In this document: piece by piece, positions 17,330-26,997 of the stretch | Layout: every line of letters starts with the position of its first letter | How positions within the stretch are numbered: the stretch's first letter is position 1 | DNA from: Marinobacterium halophilum | Lineage (GTDB): Bacteria > Pseudomonadota > Gammaproteobacteria > Pseudomonadales > Balneatricaceae | Length of the DNA: 64,000 nucleotides | Direction: 5' to 3' | Assembly: GCF_003014615.1 (NCBI RefSeq) | Contig: NZ_PYGI01000016.1 | Location: forward strand, 45,829 to 109,828 | Translations under genes and position numbers: made by a program | The notes under the pieces: model-generated | Told to the model about the DNA's origin: nothing | Seen by the model: only the letters and a program-made list of their open reading frames with translations | The model's database searches: none

Positions 17330-19117
17330 GTTGTCGCGCTCACTGAGCTTGCCCAGCAGATGGTGCGCCTGCTTCTCCAGCAACGCCTGATAGGAATCGC
17401 TGATACTCAGAATCAGTACCTTGTCTTCATCCTCACGGCGGATATTCGCTGGCTGCAACAACATCTCTTTCAACAGGGTCGCCTCCGTCAGTGCCGTATG
17501 GCTGATCAGTTCATTGCTCTGGGTGGTGCGGGTCAGAAAGTGTGCTTCCTCCTGCATACAGTCGATGCGTTCGAGCGCGCCGCGTACCAGTGCCATGTGC
17601 AGATTCATGACCGGTTTGAAGGCGCGAATCTGTTGCTGGTTGTACTGCTTGTAGAGGTAGGTGAACAGCATGGCGCAGCACAGGGCGTTGATGCCGTGGC
17701 TGTCCTTGTCATCGCTATCGGTAAACAGAATACGCACATTGCCGTTTTTGAGCGTGCCCATGTCTCCGTTGTAGATACGCGCGGCCGAGTTGGCGAGGGT
17801 AAGGTAGTTGCGCAGCAGCTGGCCCCGTTCGTCGTCATCGACATTGTCGGAATGGGCACTGCGGGTGTCGATCAGCAGCAGATAGCCCGCTTCATCCGGG
17901 GTGATTTCCAGCGCCTGCTCGAAACGGTAGAGCTCGGGCTGTTTCTCGTCCGTGCGCTGTAACGGGTTGGGATGACGGGGAGAGTCCTGAGGGCTGGCCG
18001 TCACCTGCTCATCCAGCGCAAAGTCATCCTCCTTGATCTGATCGAAATCAGGTACCAGAGCATCGGCACTGCTGTCGTCAAGCGGCTCCGCAGCGGCACG
18101 CGGGGTGAAATGCGGCATGCGTTCGGCATCGGCGGCCGGTTTCAGCAGCGATACCAGCTCGCCGGTATCCAGAGTCGGCTCGGTGCGGGCTGCGCCGGTT
18201 GAGGACGCGTGGGACTGTCGAGCCGCGTCAGTATCAATATCGAGGTCAAATGCGGGATCAGGAATCGGTGCCGAGACTGGCTTCTCTTCGGCGTGCCATT
18301 GCGGCGGCTGCGCGGGTGTTGGCTCGCGCTTTGGCTGGGGCTCGGGTTCCGGCTCCGGCTCATCCAGCCAGGGGTCGAAAACGCGGGCAGCGGGCGGCGG
18401 CGGGGTTGTTGCTGCGTTGGTATCCCGCGCGCCTGTGGCAGCCGTTTGTTGAGGGGCAGCAGGCTCTGTCGGTACCGGAGAGGAGGTTGCTGGTGCTGCA
18501 ACCGTGGCCGGATCAAAATGGAAATCGGGGATGCGATCACTGTCGAGGGGCATCTCGATGGCCGCCTGAATATCGGCAAAGCTTGCTTGTGGTGGTGAAC
18601 GCAGGGTGGCCGTGCGGCGCAGGCTGAGGGCTACCAGAGTGGCGCTGATGAGCAGACAGAGTCCCAGCAGCAGTGCGGTCTCCATCAGCTGTGCCTGCAG
18701 CGGTGCGCGGAACGGGGTCGGATTACTCCAGACGGTCAGATGGCCGATCGGGACTTCACCCTGGACCAGTTCCAGTGTCTGCGTACGGCCGTGCTGTTCG
18801 CCCGCGAGGGCGATCAGGGTTTTGTCGGGTGCGGTCAGTCGCAATCCATTGATCAGGGGCTGGCTGGTCAGTTCGTTGAGCAGATAATTAAGGCTGATAC
18901 GGTCGTCGGACAACACCAGTGGCTGAATCAGGATTGCGCTGCTGCGGCCGAATATGCGACTGACGTCTGCGGCTTGCTCCGTGGCACGGGTTTGCAATCG
19001 CAGGTACTCGAATACACCACTGAGCAACAGGCTCAACAGCAGTATCAGTGCGATTGACAGCAGGGTGCGCAGAGACAGGGTATGCGCAGATTGTGAGGTG
19101 TTGGCTGTCGGCTCCAT
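17312..19117 (-). CDS. Two-helix membrane protein with degenerate cyclase-like C-terminal domain
   Basis: 601 residues from ATG 19117 (GGAG 6 bases upstream). Topology by eye: TM1 about residues 18-36, a periplasmic loop of ~105 residues (similar in plan to the YtjB/AhpA sensor-like fold), TM2 about 145-165, then a long Pro/Ala/Glu-rich cytoplasmic linker (~170-400). The last ~190 residues (EAGYLLLIDTRSAHS, IYNGDMGTLKNGNVRILFTD) follow the strand/helix plan of class III nucleotide cyclases but lack the paired metal aspartates. A signalling role is inference; I know no named homologue. It is divergent from proA. Confidence 0.8.
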   Translation of the reverse strand: MEPTANTSQSAHTLSLRTLLSIALILLLSLLLSGVFEYLRLQTRATEQAADVSRIFGRSSAILIQPLVLSDDRISLNYLLNELTSQPLINGLRLTAPDKTLIALAGEQHGRTQTLELVQGEVPIGHLTVWSNPTPFRAPLQAQLMETALLLGLCLLISATLVALSLRRTATLRSPPQASFADIQAAIEMPLDSDRIPDFHFDPATVAAPATSSPVPTEPAAPQQTAATGARDTNAATTPPPPAARVFDPWLDEPEPEPEPQPKREPTPAQPPQWHAEEKPVSAPIPDPAFDLDIDTDAARQSHASSTGAARTEPTLDTGELVSLLKPAADAERMPHFTPRAAAEPLDDSSADALVPDFDQIKEDDFALDEQVTASPQDSPRHPNPLQRTDEKQPELYRFEQALEITPDEAGYLLLIDTRSAHSDNVDDDERGQLLRNYLTLANSAARIYNGDMGTLKNGNVRILFTDSDDKDSHGINALCCAMLFTYLYKQYNQQQIRAFKPVMNLHMALVRGALERIDCMQEEAHFLTRTTQSNELISHTALTEATLLKEMLLQPANIRREDEDKVLILSISDSYQALLEKQAHHLLGKLSERDNDSTGA

Positions 19118-19232
19118 CGAGGCTCCACATCTGAAGCGGGCAGATGTACTAAGTGAATGTCGGTTGCTCGCGGTGCCGGTTATGGGCACGGCGTTGCCGT
19201 ATTATGCATGGATCACAAAGACCTTTGATCCA

Positions 19233-19247
19233 GGTTAAGGTTATACT
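19233..19247 (+). promoter_or_regulatory. Candidate -10 element upstream of proA
   Basis: TATACT at 19242-19247 lies 34 bp before the proA ATG. A TTGATC at 19225-19230 is too close (11-bp spacing) to serve as -35, so only the -10 is proposed. Confidence 0.3.
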
Positions 19248-19280
19248 GTACCGCTAAAATCATCGAGCCGGATAGATGAG

Positions 19281-20537
19281 ATGAACATAGAAGCCTATAT
19301 GACTACATTGGGGGAGCGCGCGCGCGCCGCTTCCCGTTTGATGGCGCGTGCCGACAGCGCCAGTAAAAACACCGCACTGGCCGCCATGGCGGATGCCATT
19401 GATGCCAGCCGTGCAGTGCTGGCCGAGGCCAATGACAAGGATATGCAGCACGGCCGTGAAAAGGGTCTGGATGCTGCCATGCTGGACCGTCTGGAACTGA
19501 CCCCGGCCCGTATCGACGGCATGATCGAGGGCTTGCGTCAGGTGGTGGCACTGCCTGACCCGATCGGCGGTATCCGTGACATGAACTACCGTCCGTCCGG
19601 CATTCAGGTCGGCAAGATGCGGGTGCCGTTGGGCGTGATCGGCATCATCTATGAATCACGTCCCAACGTGACCTGTGAAGCGGCCAGCCTGTGTCTGAAG
19701 TCTGGTAACGCGGCTATTTTGCGCGGCGGGTCAGAAGCGATCCATTCGAACCAGGCGATTGCGGCCTGCATCCGTCAGGGGCTTGAAGCAGCCGGTTTGC
19801 CGCAGGAAGCGGTGCAGGTCGTCGAAACCACTGATCGTGAAGCCGTGGGCCGACTGATCGCCATGCCGGAATATGTGGACGTGATCGTGCCGCGCGGCGG
19901 CAAGGGTTTGATCGAACGGATCTCGGCCGACGCACGGGTGCCGGTGATCAAGCATCTGGATGGTATCTGCCATGTCTATATTGCGGCCGAGGCCGACAAG
20001 ACCAAGGCATTGAACATCGCGATTAATGCCAAAACGCACCGCTATGGCACCTGCAACACCATGGAAACGCTGTTGGTGGATCAGGTGGTGGCTGCAGAAC
20101 TGCTGCCGGAGCTGGCGGAACATTATGCCCAGCTGGGCGTTGAACTGCGTGGCTGTGAACAGACGTTGGCACTGTTGCCGGATATCTCCGCCGCCACGGC
20201 TGAAGACTGGGATACCGAATACCTGGCCCCGATTCTGGCGGTGAAAATCGTGGCCGACATGGCTGCGGCGATCGCGCACATCAATCGTCATGGTTCGCAC
20301 CATACGGATGCGATCATCACCGAGAACTATACCCAGGCACGGGCGTTCCTGCGGGAAGTGGATTCCAGCTCGGTGATGGTCAATGCGTCGACCCGTTTTG
20401 CCGATGGCTTTGAGTATGGTCTGGGTGCCGAAATCGGCATCTCGACCGACAAGATTCACGCCCGAGGTCCGGTTGGGCTGGAAGGTCTGACCTCCGAAAA
20501 GTACGTGGTACTGGGCGACGGTCAGGTTCGCGTGTGA
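19281..20537 (+). CDS. proA: Gamma-glutamyl phosphate reductase
   Basis: 418 residues (E. coli 417). It reduces gamma-glutamyl phosphate to glutamate-5-semialdehyde with NADPH in proline synthesis. Diagnostic segments: [30 protein letters not shown], the catalytic cysteine in [11 protein letters not shown], and [13 protein letters not shown] near the end. No proB is in the window. proA-nadD adjacency is common in Pseudomonas-like genomes. The nadD GTG overlaps its stop codon. Confidence 0.97.
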   Translation: MNIEAYMTTLGERARAASRLMARADSASKNTALAAMADAIDASRAVLAEANDKDMQHGREKGLDAAMLDRLELTPARIDGMIEGLRQVVALPDPIGGIRDMNYRPSGIQVGKMRVPLGVIGIIYESRPNVTCEAASLCLKSGNAAILRGGSEAIHSNQAIAACIRQGLEAAGLPQEAVQVVETTDREAVGRLIAMPEYVDVIVPRGGKGLIERISADARVPVIKHLDGICHVYIAAEADKTKALNIAINAKTHRYGTCNTMETLLVDQVVAAELLPELAEHYAQLGVELRGCEQTLALLPDISAATAEDWDTEYLAPILAVKIVADMAAAIAHINRHGSHHTDAIITENYTQARAFLREVDSSSVMVNASTRFADGFEYGLGAEIGISTDKIHARGPVGLEGLTSEKYVVLGDGQVRV

Positions 20538-21181
20538 GGCAGCCGCTGGTGTTCATGGGCGGTACGTTTGACCCGATTCATAATGGTCATCTGCGTACGG
20601 CACTGGAACTCAAGCAATGGCTCGGGGTCGATCAGGTATGTCTGATCCCGTCCGGCGCGCCGGTACACCGTGATGAACCGGGCTGCACACCCGATGAACG
20701 GTTGGAAATGGTGCGCCTGGCGGTGCAGGATGAACCGGCACTGAGCGTGGATGCTCGTGAAATCGAGTCGGATACGCCCTCATACTCGTTGTTGACGCTG
20801 CAGGCTCTGCGCCGTGAGCGTGGTCCCGAGTGTCCGATTATCATGACGATGGGGATGGATGCCTATCAGGCCTTGCCGAGCTGGTACCGGTGGCAGTCCT
20901 TGCTGGACTATGCCCACATTCTGGTATTGGCACGGCCCGGTTACGACGGCCGGGAAGCCGGGGCTGAACTACAGGCTTTTACCCGGCAGCATCAGGCGGC
21001 AGCCATTGACGAACTGCTGACCACCGCGGCCGGTAAGGTCTATATTCAGGAACTGACTCCGCTGGGTATTTCGGCGACACAGATCCGCCATCAGATCACC
21101 CAGGGGTTGTCCCCGCGTTATCTGTTGCCGGAACCGGTATGGCACTATATTCAGCAACACAAACTTTATGCTCACAATTAA
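20534..21181 (+). CDS. nadD: Nicotinate-nucleotide adenylyltransferase
   Basis: 215 residues from GTG 20534, overlapping the proA stop (GTGA). It forms nicotinic acid adenine dinucleotide from NaMN and ATP in NAD synthesis. The nucleotidyltransferase motif [13 protein letters not shown] and the C-terminal ISATQIR are clear. It precedes rsfS, as in E. coli and Pseudomonas. Confidence 0.96.
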   Translation: MRQPLVFMGGTFDPIHNGHLRTALELKQWLGVDQVCLIPSGAPVHRDEPGCTPDERLEMVRLAVQDEPALSVDAREIESDTPSYSLLTLQALRRERGPECPIIMTMGMDAYQALPSWYRWQSLLDYAHILVLARPGYDGREAGAELQAFTRQHQAAAIDELLTTAAGKVYIQELTPLGISATQIRHQITQGLSPRYLLPEPVWHYIQQHKLYAHN

Positions 21182-21199
21182 CAAAGGTACAACGCTGTA

Positions 21200-21541
21200 A
21201 TGGAGATCGATCAACTGCGTGAGCTGGTGCGTACTGCACTGGACGACATGAAAGCACGTGATATCACTGAACTGGATGTACGTGGCAAATCCAGCGTCAC
21301 CGATTACATGGTGATCGCTAGCGGCACGTCCAAGCGTCATGTGATGTCAGTGGCGCAGGACCTGTTGGAAAAGGTCAAGGCGGCGGGTCTGCTGCCAATC
21401 GGTACTGAAGGTGCCGGTGTCGGTGACTGGGTACTGGTTGACCTGGGTGAAATCATTGTCCATGTGATGATGCCGGATGCCCGTGACTTCTACGACCTGG
21501 AACGCCTGTGGCGCTTCGATACCGATGATGCTGCGGAGTAA
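21200..21541 (+). CDS. rsfS: Ribosome silencing factor
   Basis: 113 residues of the RsfS/Iojap family, which binds protein uL14 on the 50S subunit and blocks subunit joining when nutrients are short. Family segments SSVTDYMVIASGTSKRHV, VGDWVLVDLGEIIVHVM and ARDFYDLERLW are present. It sits between nadD and rlmH, the conserved order. A weak site, AAAGG, lies well upstream of the ATG. Confidence 0.95.
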   Translation: MEIDQLRELVRTALDDMKARDITELDVRGKSSVTDYMVIASGTSKRHVMSVAQDLLEKVKAAGLLPIGTEGAGVGDWVLVDLGEIIVHVMMPDARDFYDLERLWRFDTDDAAE

Positions 21542-21551
21542 GCACTGAACC

Positions 21552-22019
21552 ATGCGTATCCGTTTGCTGGCGGTGGGCAACCGCATGCCGGACTGGGTCG
21601 AGGCGGGCTACCATGAGTATGCCCGTCGTCTGCCGTCCGATTTTCAGCTTGAACTGATCGAGCTTGCTCCGGGACATCGGGGCAAGAACGCTGATCTGGT
21701 GCGGGCGATCCGCAGCGAAGGCGATGCCATGCTGGCGGCTATCGGCAAGGGTGATCAGGTGGTGGCACTGGACGTCAAGGGCCGCCCCTGGTCAACCGAA
21801 CAGCTGGCCGGGCATGCTGAACAGTGGCGCATGAATGGTCGCAACATCAGCCTTCTGGTTGGTGGCCCGGACGGTCTTGATCCGCGTTGTCTGGCGCTGG
21901 CCGAGCAGAAATGGTCGCTGTCGGCGTTGACTCTGCCGCACCCGCTGGTGCGGGTCGTATTGGCTGAACAGCTCTATCGCGCCTGGAGTATTCTCCAGGG
22001 CCACCCCTACCACAAGTAA
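21552..22019 (+). CDS. rlmH: 23S rRNA pseudouridine-1915 N3-methyltransferase
   Basis: 155 residues, exactly the E. coli RlmH length. It methylates pseudouridine 1915 of 23S rRNA in assembled 70S ribosomes using SAM. The SPOUT knot is seen in [20 protein letters not shown] and the C-terminal [16 protein letters not shown] ending HPYHK. It starts 10 bp after rsfS and ends 9 bp before mrdA. Confidence 0.97.
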   Translation: MRIRLLAVGNRMPDWVEAGYHEYARRLPSDFQLELIELAPGHRGKNADLVRAIRSEGDAMLAAIGKGDQVVALDVKGRPWSTEQLAGHAEQWRMNGRNISLLVGGPDGLDPRCLALAEQKWSLSALTLPHPLVRVVLAEQLYRAWSILQGHPYHK

Positions 22020-22028
22020 TCCTGTCGC

Positions 22029-23918
22029 ATGGCACCTTTCGAACGCTTAAAGGACTACTCCCGAGAAAGCATTACCTTCACCAACCGTGCAGCGATCGCA
22101 TTTACGTTCGTGGTGCTGTTGATGCTGGTGTTGATCGGGCGTATCTATTACCTGCAGGTGATCGAGCATGACCGCTATGCGGCGATTTCGGAGCAAAACC
22201 GGGTGCAGCTGCAGCCGGTAGCACCGCGCCGTGGGCTGATCTATGACCGCAACGGCGTGCTGTTGGCGGACAACCGGCCCAACTTCAGCCTGACGCTGCT
22301 GAAGGAAGAGATCGGTGATCTGGATACGACCCTGGCCGAGTTGGGGCAGTTGGTTGAGCTGAACGCACGCGACATCGAACGCTTCCGCAAACGGCTGCAG
22401 CAGCGCCGCCGTCCGTATGAAACGGTACCGCTGCGCTTTGGCCTGAGTGAAGATGAAATCGCACGGGTATCGCTCAACTACCACCGTCTGCCCGGCATTC
22501 AGGTGGAAGCCGATCTGGTGCGCTATTATCCGCACGGTGCCTCACTGGTACATGCGCTGGGATATGTCGGCCGGATCAATGAGCGCGAGCTGACCCAGGT
22601 GGATGACAAAAACTACGCCGCCACCCACTATATCGGCAAGCTCGGCATCGAAAAATTCTATGAAGGTGTGCTCCATGGCCAGGTTGGTTTCCAGAAAGTT
22701 GAAACCAATGCCCGTGGCCGTATTCTGCGCGTCCTGGAGCGTCAGGACCCGGTCCCCGGCGTGGATCTGCAGCTGAGCCTGGACCTGCGCCTGCAGCAGT
22801 TTGCGGAAACGCTGCTGGTGGGGCGGCGTGCGGCGATGGTGGCAATCGAGCCTGAAAGTGGCGAGATTCTGGCACTGGTGAGTACCCCCAGTTATGACCC
22901 CAATCTGTTTGTGACCGGTATCTCCAGCAAGGATTACAACGCCTTGCGTGACTCACCGGACCTGCCGCTGTTCAACCGCTCGTTGCGTGGCAGCTACCCT
23001 CCTGCGTCAACCATCAAACCGGTGATTGCGCTGGCGGGCCTTGAAACCGGCGCCATTACGGCGGAAGACCGGGTCTGGGATCCGGGTTTCTATCAGATCA
23101 CCCAGAATGGCCGTCGCTACCGTGACTGGAAACGCTGGGGCCATGGTTGGGTCAACCTTGATGATGCGTTGGCCGAATCCTGTGATGTCTGGTTCTATGA
23201 GGTTGGGCACAAGATGGGGGTCGACCCCATGTCGGCAATGCTGGGCAAGTTCGGGGTTGGTGAGGATACCAGCCTGGACCTGCCCGAGGCTCTGACCAAC
23301 TTTCTGCCTTCACGGGAGTGGAAGGAAGGTAGCCGACGCCTGCCCTGGTACCCGGGTGATTCGATCAATATGAGTATCGGCCAAGGATTTCTGGTGATGA
23401 CACCGTTGCAAATGGCCACTACCACGGCGGTCATTGCCAATCGTGGGCGCTGGGTGCAGCCGCGCATGCTGCAGGGCGTGCTGGCAGAGCCGGGCGGCGA
23501 ACCTCAGCCCTATGCGCCGATGCTGAACCGCAAGGAAAAACCGGCGGATGTGGTACTCAAGCAGCCGGCACACTGGGATCAGGTGATTGATGGCATGGTG
23601 TCGGTGATGCATGGCACCAAAGGAACCGCGCGCCGGGTGGGTGCCAGCGCGTCGTACCGGATTGCCGGCAAAACCGGTACCGCTCAGGTGGTCGGGATCG
23701 CGCAGGATGCCGTGTATGATGCCGAATCGCTGGCCGAGCGCCACCGTGATCATGCGTTGTTTGTCGCCTTTGCTCCGGTTGAAGCACCCAAAATTGCCGT
23801 TGCCTTGGTGGTTGAGAATGGCGGCGGCGGTTCATCCACGGCAGCGCCTATCGCCCGTGAGGTGATGGACGCCTGGCTGACGGGTGACTTCATTAACGAC
23901 CTGGAGGGCAAGCTGTGA
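22029..23918 (+). CDS. mrdA: Penicillin-binding protein 2 (elongasome transpeptidase)
   Basis: 629 residues (E. coli PBP2 633). It crosslinks lateral-wall peptidoglycan during rod elongation with RodA. One N-terminal membrane anchor (FTFVVLLMLVLIGRIYYL) is followed by the pedestal domain (RRGLIYDRNGVLLADN) and the transpeptidase domain with SxxK at Ser327 (PPASTIKP), AESCDVWFY as the second motif, and IAGKTGTAQVV. No obvious ribosome binding site precedes the ATG. rodA starts inside its last codons. Confidence 0.97.
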   Translation: MAPFERLKDYSRESITFTNRAAIAFTFVVLLMLVLIGRIYYLQVIEHDRYAAISEQNRVQLQPVAPRRGLIYDRNGVLLADNRPNFSLTLLKEEIGDLDTTLAELGQLVELNARDIERFRKRLQQRRRPYETVPLRFGLSEDEIARVSLNYHRLPGIQVEADLVRYYPHGASLVHALGYVGRINERELTQVDDKNYAATHYIGKLGIEKFYEGVLHGQVGFQKVETNARGRILRVLERQDPVPGVDLQLSLDLRLQQFAETLLVGRRAAMVAIEPESGEILALVSTPSYDPNLFVTGISSKDYNALRDSPDLPLFNRSLRGSYPPASTIKPVIALAGLETGAITAEDRVWDPGFYQITQNGRRYRDWKRWGHGWVNLDDALAESCDVWFYEVGHKMGVDPMSAMLGKFGVGEDTSLDLPEALTNFLPSREWKEGSRRLPWYPGDSINMSIGQGFLVMTPLQMATTTAVIANRGRWVQPRMLQGVLAEPGGEPQPYAPMLNRKEKPADVVLKQPAHWDQVIDGMVSVMHGTKGTARRVGASASYRIAGKTGTAQVVGIAQDAVYDAESLAERHRDHALFVAFAPVEAPKIAVALVVENGGGGSSTAAPIAREVMDAWLTGDFINDLEGKL

Positions 23919-25057
23919 GCCATCGCGATTTCCAGCGCACCATGCCCGGCAGTAATTTGCACTTGCAGCGGCCAGCCGGAATCTGGCGCTATACCCATCT
24001 TGATGGCTGGCTGTTGCTGCTGCTGTTGATGCTCTGCGGCTTCGGATTGTTCGTGTTGTACAGTGCCTCCGGGCAGGATATGGACTACGTGCAGCGCCAG
24101 GCGATACGGATGGGCGCGGGCTTTGTCGGTTTGATCTTTCTGGCCCAGTTCAAGCCGCGTACCTTTCAGCGCCTGGCCCCCTGGGGCTATCTGTTCGGCG
24201 TGGGGCTGCTGGTGGGCGTGCTGTTGTTCGGGGTAGGTGCCAAGGGTGCACAGCGCTGGCTCGAATTGCCGGGTTTCCGTTTTCAGCCATCCGAAATCAT
24301 GAAGCTGGTATTGCCAGTGATGGTTGCGGCCTGGCTGACTCGGCAGCAGCTGCCCCCGACTTTCCGTCATCTGCTCAGCACCCTGGTGCTGGTGGCCGTA
24401 CCCACGGCATTGATTATGAAACAGCCTGACCTGGGCACCTCGCTGTTAATCGCAGCGTCAGGTGTATTTGTTATTCTGCTGTCGGGGGTGTACTGGCGCT
24501 GGATCTTCATTGCGCTTGGATTGATGGGGGCGGCATTGCCGGCCCTGTGGGCCATCATGAAAGACTATCAGCGCCAGCGTGTGTTGACCTTTCTGGACCC
24601 GGAAAGCGATCCGCTGGGGTCGGGCTGGAACATCATCCAGTCGAAGACGGCGATCGGCTCCGGTGGTCTGCCCGGCAAGGGCTGGCTGCAGGGCACCCAG
24701 TCACAGCTGGATTTTCTGCCCGAGTCGCATACCGATTTCATCATTGCGGTGATCGGTGAAGAGTTGGGCATGACCGGTGTCCTGATTCTGTTGGCGATAT
24801 ACCTGATGATTATTGCCCGCGGTTTGATCATCGCGGTACAGGCACAGGACAGTTTTTCCCGTCTACTGGCGGGCAGTATTACCCTGACATTTTTTGTTTA
24901 TGTGTTCGTCAATATCGGCATGGTCACCGGCTTGTTGCCGGTGGTGGGGGTTCCATTGCCGATGGTGAGTTATGGCGGCACCTCGATAGTAACCCTGATG
25001 GCCGGTTTCGGTGTGCTGATGTCGATCAGAACCCACCGGCAGATGCTGACACGATGA
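23915..25057 (+). CDS. mrdB: Peptidoglycan glycosyltransferase RodA
   Basis: 380 residues from GTG 23915, overlapping the PBP2 stop. A SEDS-family polytopic membrane protein that polymerises glycan strands with PBP2. About ten hydrophobic segments alternate with conserved loops: GAKGAQRWLELPGFRFQPSE, MKQPDLGTSL, and the SEDS signature FLPESHTDFIIAVIGEELG near residue 270. LPMVSYGGTS near the end is also characteristic. Also called rodA. Confidence 0.97.
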   Translation: MSHRDFQRTMPGSNLHLQRPAGIWRYTHLDGWLLLLLLMLCGFGLFVLYSASGQDMDYVQRQAIRMGAGFVGLIFLAQFKPRTFQRLAPWGYLFGVGLLVGVLLFGVGAKGAQRWLELPGFRFQPSEIMKLVLPVMVAAWLTRQQLPPTFRHLLSTLVLVAVPTALIMKQPDLGTSLLIAASGVFVILLSGVYWRWIFIALGLMGAALPALWAIMKDYQRQRVLTFLDPESDPLGSGWNIIQSKTAIGSGGLPGKGWLQGTQSQLDFLPESHTDFIIAVIGEELGMTGVLILLAIYLMIIARGLIIAVQAQDSFSRLLAGSITLTFFVYVFVNIGMVTGLLPVVGVPLPMVSYGGTSIVTLMAGFGVLMSIRTHRQMLTR

Positions 25058-25068
25058 TGGAGAGAGGA

Positions 25069-26076
25069 ATGCGCAAGACACTGGGACGTTTACTGCTGGC
25101 GAGTACGATGCTGTCGGCAACAGGCACCGCAGGAGCGGCAAGTGGCTACGCGGACCATGCGCTGGCAGATGAGGTCGTGACCCAGCTGGTGGCCGAAGGG
25201 TTCGAGGCGGATGAGGTTCGTGCCGTGCTGGCCAAGGCCAAGCGTCAGGAGTCTATTCTGGAAGCGATCTCGCGTCCGGCCGAACGCCGTCTGACCTGGG
25301 GTGAGTACCGCAAGATCTTTGTCGAGCAGCCCCGTATTACCCAGGGCGTCGCGTTCTGGAATAAGCATGAAGCAACACTCAAGCGGGCCGAAGAAACCTA
25401 TGGTGTGCCGGCTGAAATCATCGTGTCGATCATCGGTGTTGAAACCCGTTACGGACGCATCATGGGCCGTTACCGTGTGCTCGATGCGCTGGCGACCCTC
25501 GGTTTCGATTATCCGAAACGGGCCGATTTTTTCCGTGGTCAGCTGGTGCAGTTCATGCAGATGACCCGTGAAGAGCAGCTGGATCCGACACAGCCGATCG
25601 GTTCCTACGCTGGAGCCATGGGATATGGCCAGTTTATTCCTTCGAGCTTCCGTGACTTTGCCGTGGACTTCGACGGTGACGGCAAACGTGATATCTGGAC
25701 AAATGAAGTGGATGCCATCGGCAGTGTGGCCAACTACTTCAAGCAGCATGGTTGGAAAGCCGGTGAGCCGGTGCGCTCCAACGTGGTGATGAACAAGGAA
25801 GCAGACCCGAGCTGGTTCAACGCCGGTCTCAAGCCGGAAGTGACCCTGGCCGAGTGGGCTGATCGCGGCATTGCTACCAACAGGGAACTGGACCTGCAGC
25901 AGACGGCGACGTTGATGGAACTGACCATGGATGACGGTGAACATTACTGGTTCGGCCTACACAACTTTTATGTCATTACCCGCTACAACCACAGCCGCCT
26001 CTATGCGATGGCGGTGTATGAGCTGAGCCAGGCGATCAAGGACGCACGCCAGCCGGACAGCACCCAGGAGCCTTGA
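25069..26076 (+). CDS. mltB: Lytic murein transglycosylase B
   Basis: 335 residues from ATG 25069, chosen because it starts the signal peptide (MRKTLGRLLLASTMLSATGT) and GGAGAG lies upstream; ATG 25054 is an alternative overlapping rodA. The catalytic glutamate is Glu125 in IIGVETRYGRIMG; GAMGYGQFIPSSFRDFAVDFDGDGKRDI covers the calcium-loop region typical of MltB (shown here in two parts: GAMGYGQFIPSS and DFDGDGKRDIW). Unlike E. coli MltB it has no lipobox cysteine, so it is probably soluble in the periplasm. Confidence 0.93.
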   Translation: MRKTLGRLLLASTMLSATGTAGAASGYADHALADEVVTQLVAEGFEADEVRAVLAKAKRQESILEAISRPAERRLTWGEYRKIFVEQPRITQGVAFWNKHEATLKRAEETYGVPAEIIVSIIGVETRYGRIMGRYRVLDALATLGFDYPKRADFFRGQLVQFMQMTREEQLDPTQPIGSYAGAMGYGQFIPSSFRDFAVDFDGDGKRDIWTNEVDAIGSVANYFKQHGWKAGEPVRSNVVMNKEADPSWFNAGLKPEVTLAEWADRGIATNRELDLQQTATLMELTMDDGEHYWFGLHNFYVITRYNHSRLYAMAVYELSQAIKDARQPDSTQEP

Positions 26077-26077
26077 T

Positions 26078-26911
26078 ATGAAACACTGGCTGATAGTGGG
26101 CCTAGGCGCTGTCTTGCTGCTCGGAGGCTGTGCCTCCAAGGATGACAATGCCGGTCGTTACAGCATTAAGCAGGATCGTGGTCCGGACCAGGCGATCGAC
26201 CTGTCGCGGGTGCCGGATGCGGTGCCCCGCGCCGAACCGCCAAGTCGCTGGGGCAACAAGAATCCCTACACGGTATTGGGCAAGCGCTATACCGTGTTGC
26301 CCAGTGCCGAGGGCTATCGCCAGCGCGGTATCGCGTCGTGGTATGGCAAGAAATTTCATGGCCATACTACCTCCAATGGCGAGGTGTACGACATGTATCA
26401 GATGAGTGCCGCGCATAAATCGCTGCCGCTGCCGAGCTACGTGCGCGTGACCAATCTGGACAACGGCCGTCAGGTGGTGGTCCGGGTTAACGACCGGGGT
26501 CCCTTCCATGACGACCGTTTGATCGACCTGTCCTATGCCGCCGCCTACCGGTTGGGGGTGTTGCAGCAAGGGACTGCCCGCGTCGAAGTGGAAGCGATCA
26601 GCCCCGGCGCGTCGGCTCCGGTGTTGGCACAGGCCAGCGGCCTCAGTGGCGTACCGGCGGAGCAGGCCGCGATTAACGGGCGCACGCTGCAGGTTGTGGC
26701 GTTGAGCAATGCCGATAACGCCGAGGCCGTTGCACTCAAACTGCGTGGCCTGCTTGATGAACCGGTGCAGGTACAAAGCGGCGAACGTGATGGCCGCCTG
26801 CTCCATCGGGTACGGCTGGGGCCGCTCAGTGGCAGTCACACATTGAACTGGCTGCTGCAACAGCTGTCCCAAGCAGGATACCCGGGGGCGCATCTGGTGG
26901 ACTTGCCCTGA
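26078..26911 (+). CDS. rlpA: Septal ring lytic transglycosylase RlpA (SPOR lipoprotein)
   Basis: 277 residues. The signal peptide ends LLLGGCAS, predicting a lipoprotein. The double-psi beta-barrel shows RGIASWYGKKFHGHTTSNGE, MSAAHKSLPLPS and VRVNDRGPFHDDRLIDLS, with the catalytic-type aspartate and histidine. The last ~75 residues are a SPOR domain that binds denuded septal glycan. Pseudomonas RlpA cleaves such strands. It starts 1 bp after mltB, so the two are one transcript. Confidence 0.95.
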   Translation: MKHWLIVGLGAVLLLGGCASKDDNAGRYSIKQDRGPDQAIDLSRVPDAVPRAEPPSRWGNKNPYTVLGKRYTVLPSAEGYRQRGIASWYGKKFHGHTTSNGEVYDMYQMSAAHKSLPLPSYVRVTNLDNGRQVVVRVNDRGPFHDDRLIDLSYAAAYRLGVLQQGTARVEVEAISPGASAPVLAQASGLSGVPAEQAAINGRTLQVVALSNADNAEAVALKLRGLLDEPVQVQSGERDGRLLHRVRLGPLSGSHTLNWLLQQLSQAGYPGAHLVDLP

Positions 26912-26997
26912 CACGGCGGGTAGAGTTGAATATTTACGTGTGGGGTCGCGCAGGCGGCAACACCTTCACCCATTATTAACGATGTAACTGACTCACT

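Noticed and set aside
19312..19328. Alternating GCGCGC tract near the proA start
   Set aside because: It encodes ordinary codons (ERARAAS) and is too short to suggest Z-DNA or a repeat element.
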